A stretch of DNA of 64,000 nucleotides from Streptomyces sp. I05A-00742. GTDB taxonomy: Bacteria > Actinomycetota > Actinomycetes > Streptomycetales > Streptomycetaceae. The DNA lies in contig NZ_JABETO010000007.1 in the NCBI RefSeq assembly GCF_013055795.1, positions 170,106 through 234,105 of the forward strand, in the 5' to 3' direction. The notes beneath the pieces are model-generated. The model had not been told where the DNA came from. It saw nothing but the letters and a program-made list of their open reading frames with translations, and did not search any database. Made by a program: the position numbers and the translations under genes. Shown here one piece after another: positions 61,190 to 64,000 of this stretch (position 1 is its first letter; each line of letters starts with the position of its first letter).

Positions 61190-62578
61190 ATGGCCGCACG
61201 GCCACTCGTCGCGCGGCAGCCGAACGAACGGCTGCAGGCGCTCATTCAGGAAGCCGGCTGCTCCAACGCCGGACTGGCGCGCCGCGTCAACATGTGCGGC
61301 GCCGAGCACGGCCTTGATCTCCGCTACGACAAGACGTCCGTGGCCCGCTGGTTGCGCGGTCAGCAGCCCCGAGGGCGCGCCCCGGCCGTGATCGCCGAGG
61401 CGCTCGGCCGCAAGCTCGGCCGGACCGTCACGATCGACGAGATCGGCATGGCCAACGGCAAGAACCTCGCCTCGGGCGTGGGCCTTCAGTTCTCCCCGAC
61501 CGTCATGGGGGCGATCGAGCAGGTCTGCGAGCTGTGGCGGAGCGACGTCGGCCGCCGGGACTTCCTCAGCGGCACTTCGGTGGCCTCCTCCGCGCTGGTC
61601 GAGCCCAGCCGCGACTGGCTGATCACCGGGGCCGACCCGCAGGTCGCGCGGAGCGCGGGCGCCCGGGTGGGGATCTCGGACGTCGAGGCCGTCCGCGCCA
61701 CCACGGACGCCCTCGTCGAGCTCGACCACCGGTACGGCAGCGGGCACGTCCGTCCCGTCGTCGTCCACTACCTCAACAGCGTCGTCTCGGGGCTGCTGGC
61801 GGGTTCGTACCGGGAGGCGGTCGGCCGCGACCTCTTCGCCGCCGTCGCACGGCTGACCGAACTGGCGGGCTACATGGCCGTCGACACGGGACAGCCGGGC
61901 CTCGCCCAGCGCTATTACATCCAGGCCCTGCGGCTCGCCCAGGCCGCGGGCGACCGCGGCTACGGGGGCTACGTCCTCGCCGCCAGCATGAGCCACCTCG
62001 CCGCGTCCCTCGGCAACCCGCGCGAGATCGCCCAGCTGGCGAAGGCGGCGCAGGAGGGCGCGCGCGGGCAGGTCACGCCACGGGTCGAGGCGATGTTCTA
62101 CGCCGCCGAGGCGCGCGGCCACGCGCTGCTCGGCGACGCCCGGTCCTGTCAGACGGTCGCGGCCAAGGCCGTCACCAAGCTCGAACAGGCCGACGGAGGA
62201 ACGGATTCCGGTGACGATCCGCCGTGGATCCGGCACTTCGACCGCGCGTACCTCTCCGACGAACTGGCCCACTGTCACCGCGACCTGGGCCAGGCCGAAC
62301 CGGCGCGGCGGCACGCGGAGGACGCCCTGGCCAACCACCCGGAGGGCCGGGTGCGCCGCCGGGCCATCGGCATGCTGCTGCTCGCCACCGCGCATGTGCA
62401 GCAGCGTGAGGTGGAGGAGGCCTGTGTGACGGGCACCCGGGCGCTGGAGCTCCTCGGCACGCTGCGTTCGAACCGGGGCGTGGAGTACCTGGAGGACTTC
62501 CAGCAGCGCCTCCAGCCGTACCGGGACGAGCCGATGGTGCGGGACTTCGGGGCGCGGATGGAGATGCAGGCGGCGTAG
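61190..62578 (+). CDS. XRE/TPR regulator (NsdA-like)
   Basis: A 462-residue protein. Residues 8-85 form an HTH-like region (RLQALIQEAGCSNAGLARRV, YDKTSVARWLRGQQPRGRAP, VIAEALGRKLGRTVTIDEIG), followed by TPR-like helices (YIQALRLAQAAGDRGYGGYV, ELAHCHRDLGQAEPARRHAE, RALELLGTLRSNRGVEYLED). The architecture resembles NsdA-type regulators that influence development and antibiotic production. AGGGGG precedes ATG 61190. A palindromic doublet lies just upstream. Confidence 0.82.
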   Translation: MAARPLVARQPNERLQALIQEAGCSNAGLARRVNMCGAEHGLDLRYDKTSVARWLRGQQPRGRAPAVIAEALGRKLGRTVTIDEIGMANGKNLASGVGLQFSPTVMGAIEQVCELWRSDVGRRDFLSGTSVASSALVEPSRDWLITGADPQVARSAGARVGISDVEAVRATTDALVELDHRYGSGHVRPVVVHYLNSVVSGLLAGSYREAVGRDLFAAVARLTELAGYMAVDTGQPGLAQRYYIQALRLAQAAGDRGYGGYVLAASMSHLAASLGNPREIAQLAKAAQEGARGQVTPRVEAMFYAAEARGHALLGDARSCQTVAAKAVTKLEQADGGTDSGDDPPWIRHFDRAYLSDELAHCHRDLGQAEPARRHAEDALANHPEGRVRRRAIGMLLLATAHVQQREVEEACVTGTRALELLGTLRSNRGVEYLEDFQQRLQPYRDEPMVRDFGARMEMQAA

Positions 62579-62605
62579 GGGGAGAGGGGTTGCCGTGCTG
62601 TTCCC

Positions 62606-62643
62606 CCGGTGCCGGGCGGGTCCTCGGGCCCGTCCGGCACCGG
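62606..62643 (+). terminator. Terminator after the TPR regulator
   Basis: CCGGTGCCGGGCGGG (62606-62620) pairs with CCCGTCCGGCACCGG (62629-62643), one G-T wobble, loop of eight. It starts 28 bp after the stop at 62578. Confidence 0.8.
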
Positions 62644-62781
62644 AGGGACGCGGTCCGTGCGGGAAACGGCCGGGCGGGCGGGGGCCGGGGGGCTTCCGCC
62701 CCAACCACCGCGCGTGGCCTGCCGTCAGGTCACCGGGTAGCGTGAGCCGCTGGCCGTACCCGCACAGCATGAGGAGTCCCG

Positions 62782-64000
62782 GTGACGCAGAGCGGACAGG
62801 GAAACGAGCCGCAGCTCCCTGCGGCCCCGCCCGCGCACGAGGGCGTCGTGCTGCCCTCCCGCCCGGCGCCGGCCCACCCGGGGGACGAGCAGGCGCCGCC
62901 GCCCCCGGGACAGCCGTGGGGCGAGCCGTGGGGTCCGTCCGGGGCGCAACGGACGCCGCTGCCCCCGGAGATGCCTCCTCACGCCTCCCCGGCGACGCCG
63001 GACGGCTCCGAGGCGACGCGGTACCTCCCGCCGGTGGGCGCGGGCCCGATGCCGGGCGCCCCGCTCCCGCCCCCGCCGTACGCGCGGGGCGTACGGGACG
63101 ACGCGCCGGCTGCCGACGCCGCGGGTGCGGCGACGCGATACCTTCCGCCGGTGCGCCCGGGTAACGGTGAAATACCGGGAATATCCGGCATATCGGATGG
63201 GCGTGGTGCGATGCCGACCCCCGTACCGCCGCAGGGCCTGGCGGCGCGGACGCCCCTCCCCGCTCCTGCGGAGCCGGACCGGCCCCCGGCGCCCGGCGCC
63301 AACTCCGCGGTGCCGGAGTACCTGCCGCCCGTGGCCGCCGGCGGCGCGGGCGCCTCGGGCGACCCGGCGACCCAGTACCTCCCGCCCGTCCAGGGCCCGT
63401 CGGCCGCCGCGCCCGGGGACGGCGCCGCGACGCAGTACCTCTCTCCGGTCCAGGGCTCGGCGGCCCCCGCGCCCGCGGATGGCGCGGCGACGCGGTACCT
63501 CCCTCCGGTCCCGCCCGCCTCCGGCGCCCCGGTGGACTCCGCCGCCACCCAGTACCTCCCGCCGATTCCCGGCGCGGCCCCCGCGGGCTCTCCCTCCGAG
63601 GGAGCTGCGACCCAGTATCTGCCGCCGGCTCAGGGCGCGCCCTCGGCCGGGGGGCAGGACCCGGCGGCCGCCACGCAGTACCTCCCGCCCGTCCCGGGAG
63701 TCACGGGAAACCCAGGAGGCACGGGAAGCCCGGGGGGCACGGGAAACCCGTCCGCCCCGGACGAGGCGTCCACGCGCTACCTGCCGCCGGTTTCCGGCGC
63801 GGCCCCCGCGGGGTCTCCCTCCGAGGGAGCTGCGACCCAGTACCTGCCGCCCGCCCAGGGCGCGCCCTCGGCCGGCGCGGGCGAGCGCACCCCGCCCGTC
63901 GAGTTCGACACCCTCTTCCGCGAGTCGGCCGCCGGCGCGCCCGGTCCGCCGCCCGCCCACCGGACGCCCGGCCCGGCGACGCCGCCCGGCCCCCGGGTGC
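62782..64000 (+). CDS. YLPPV-repeat protein (3' end outside window)
   Basis: GTG 62782 with GAGGAG upstream opens a frame that runs off the window (406 codons visible). The protein is Pro/Ala/Gly-rich and disordered, with eleven copies of a motif of the form AATQYLPPV (for example EATRYLPPV, PATQYLPPV, ASTRYLPPV) at irregular spacing. Near the end is VEFDTLFRESAAG, which in similar Streptomyces proteins precedes a membrane helix; that part is not visible. Two 80-bp segments (63571-63650 and 63796-63875) are nearly identical, a recent internal duplication. Function unknown. Confidence 0.75.
   Translation, partial: MTQSGQGNEPQLPAAPPAHEGVVLPSRPAPAHPGDEQAPPPPGQPWGEPWGPSGAQRTPLPPEMPPHASPATPDGSEATRYLPPVGAGPMPGAPLPPPPYARGVRDDAPAADAAGAATRYLPPVRPGNGEIPGISGISDGRGAMPTPVPPQGLAARTPLPAPAEPDRPPAPGANSAVPEYLPPVAAGGAGASGDPATQYLPPVQGPSAAAPGDGAATQYLSPVQGSAAPAPADGAATRYLPPVPPASGAPVDSAATQYLPPIPGAAPAGSPSEGAATQYLPPAQGAPSAGGQDPAAATQYLPPVPGVTGNPGGTGSPGGTGNPSAPDEASTRYLPPVSGAAPAGSPSEGAATQYLPPAQGAPSAGAGERTPPVEFDTLFRESAAGAPGPPPAHRTPGPATPPGPRV

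Noticed and set aside
61130..62770. 546-codon minus-strand frame opposite the TPR regulator
   Set aside because: Antisense shadow; sense protein has coherent HTH and TPR motifs.

Overview
This is a high-GC actinobacterial chromosome segment, almost certainly Streptomyces. Codon third positions are nearly all G or C, GTG and leaderless starts are common, mycothiol-type DinB proteins and an XRE/DUF397/ATPase triad are present, and the gene order pdxH - citrate synthase - acyl-CoA carboxylase operon - SIS protein - DmdR-type iron regulator is familiar from Streptomyces cores. I saw no tRNA, rRNA, CRISPR array or large PKS/NRPS cluster.

Layout. 0-21 kb is housekeeping and small regulator/effector pairs: TetR/rhodanese with palindromic operators, a P-type ATPase, a purine (NCS2) permease, MarR/MFS, GNAT, ThpR, aldo/keto reductase, DinB proteins, a PrmC-like methyltransferase, MarR with an SMR efflux pair, an amino-acid permease and serC. 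21.2-32 kb looks like an accessory island between serC and an RHH/DUF4097/ABC operon. It holds two proteins sharing an uncharacterised N-terminal module (one ends in a WD40-like propeller, the other in TPRs), an orphan ATP-grasp ligase, a Nudix protein with a degraded active site, an XRE-DUF397-ATPase regulatory triad, a wrecked tyrosine recombinase and a SAM methyltransferase. 32-38 kb carries the RHH regulator with an array of short operator repeats, DUF4097, a two-gene ABC exporter, an EmrB-type MFS with divergent MarR, and a secreted I36 inhibitor. 38.4-46.4 kb is a tight catabolic operon (AtuA-like, acyl-CoA carboxylase beta and alpha, acyl-CoA dehydrogenase, enoyl-CoA hydratase, TetR), probably for branched or terpenoid acyl-CoAs. 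46.4-54.1 kb holds citrate synthase, pdxH, a PAS protein, a SIS protein, a DmdR/DtxR regulator and an alpha/beta-hydrolase lacking its nucleophile serine. 54.2-57.5 kb has a flavin monooxygenase, a transporter remnant and an LLM oxidoreductase. 57.6-64 kb has an ABC exporter, a prim-pol protein, an XRE/TPR regulator and the start of a YLPPV-repeat protein running off the window.

The most unusual cross-scale pattern is that many genes end in a short degenerate tandem array (15-25 bp units), often with the stop codon inside the unit (5978, 14131, 18664, 37765, 48804, 50810, 57434). Other leads are the 10-bp-spaced operator array of the RHH regulator, the shared module of the WD40/TPR pair, and a minus-strand promoter with a 12-codon ORF and a three-way-junction structure near 49 kb.
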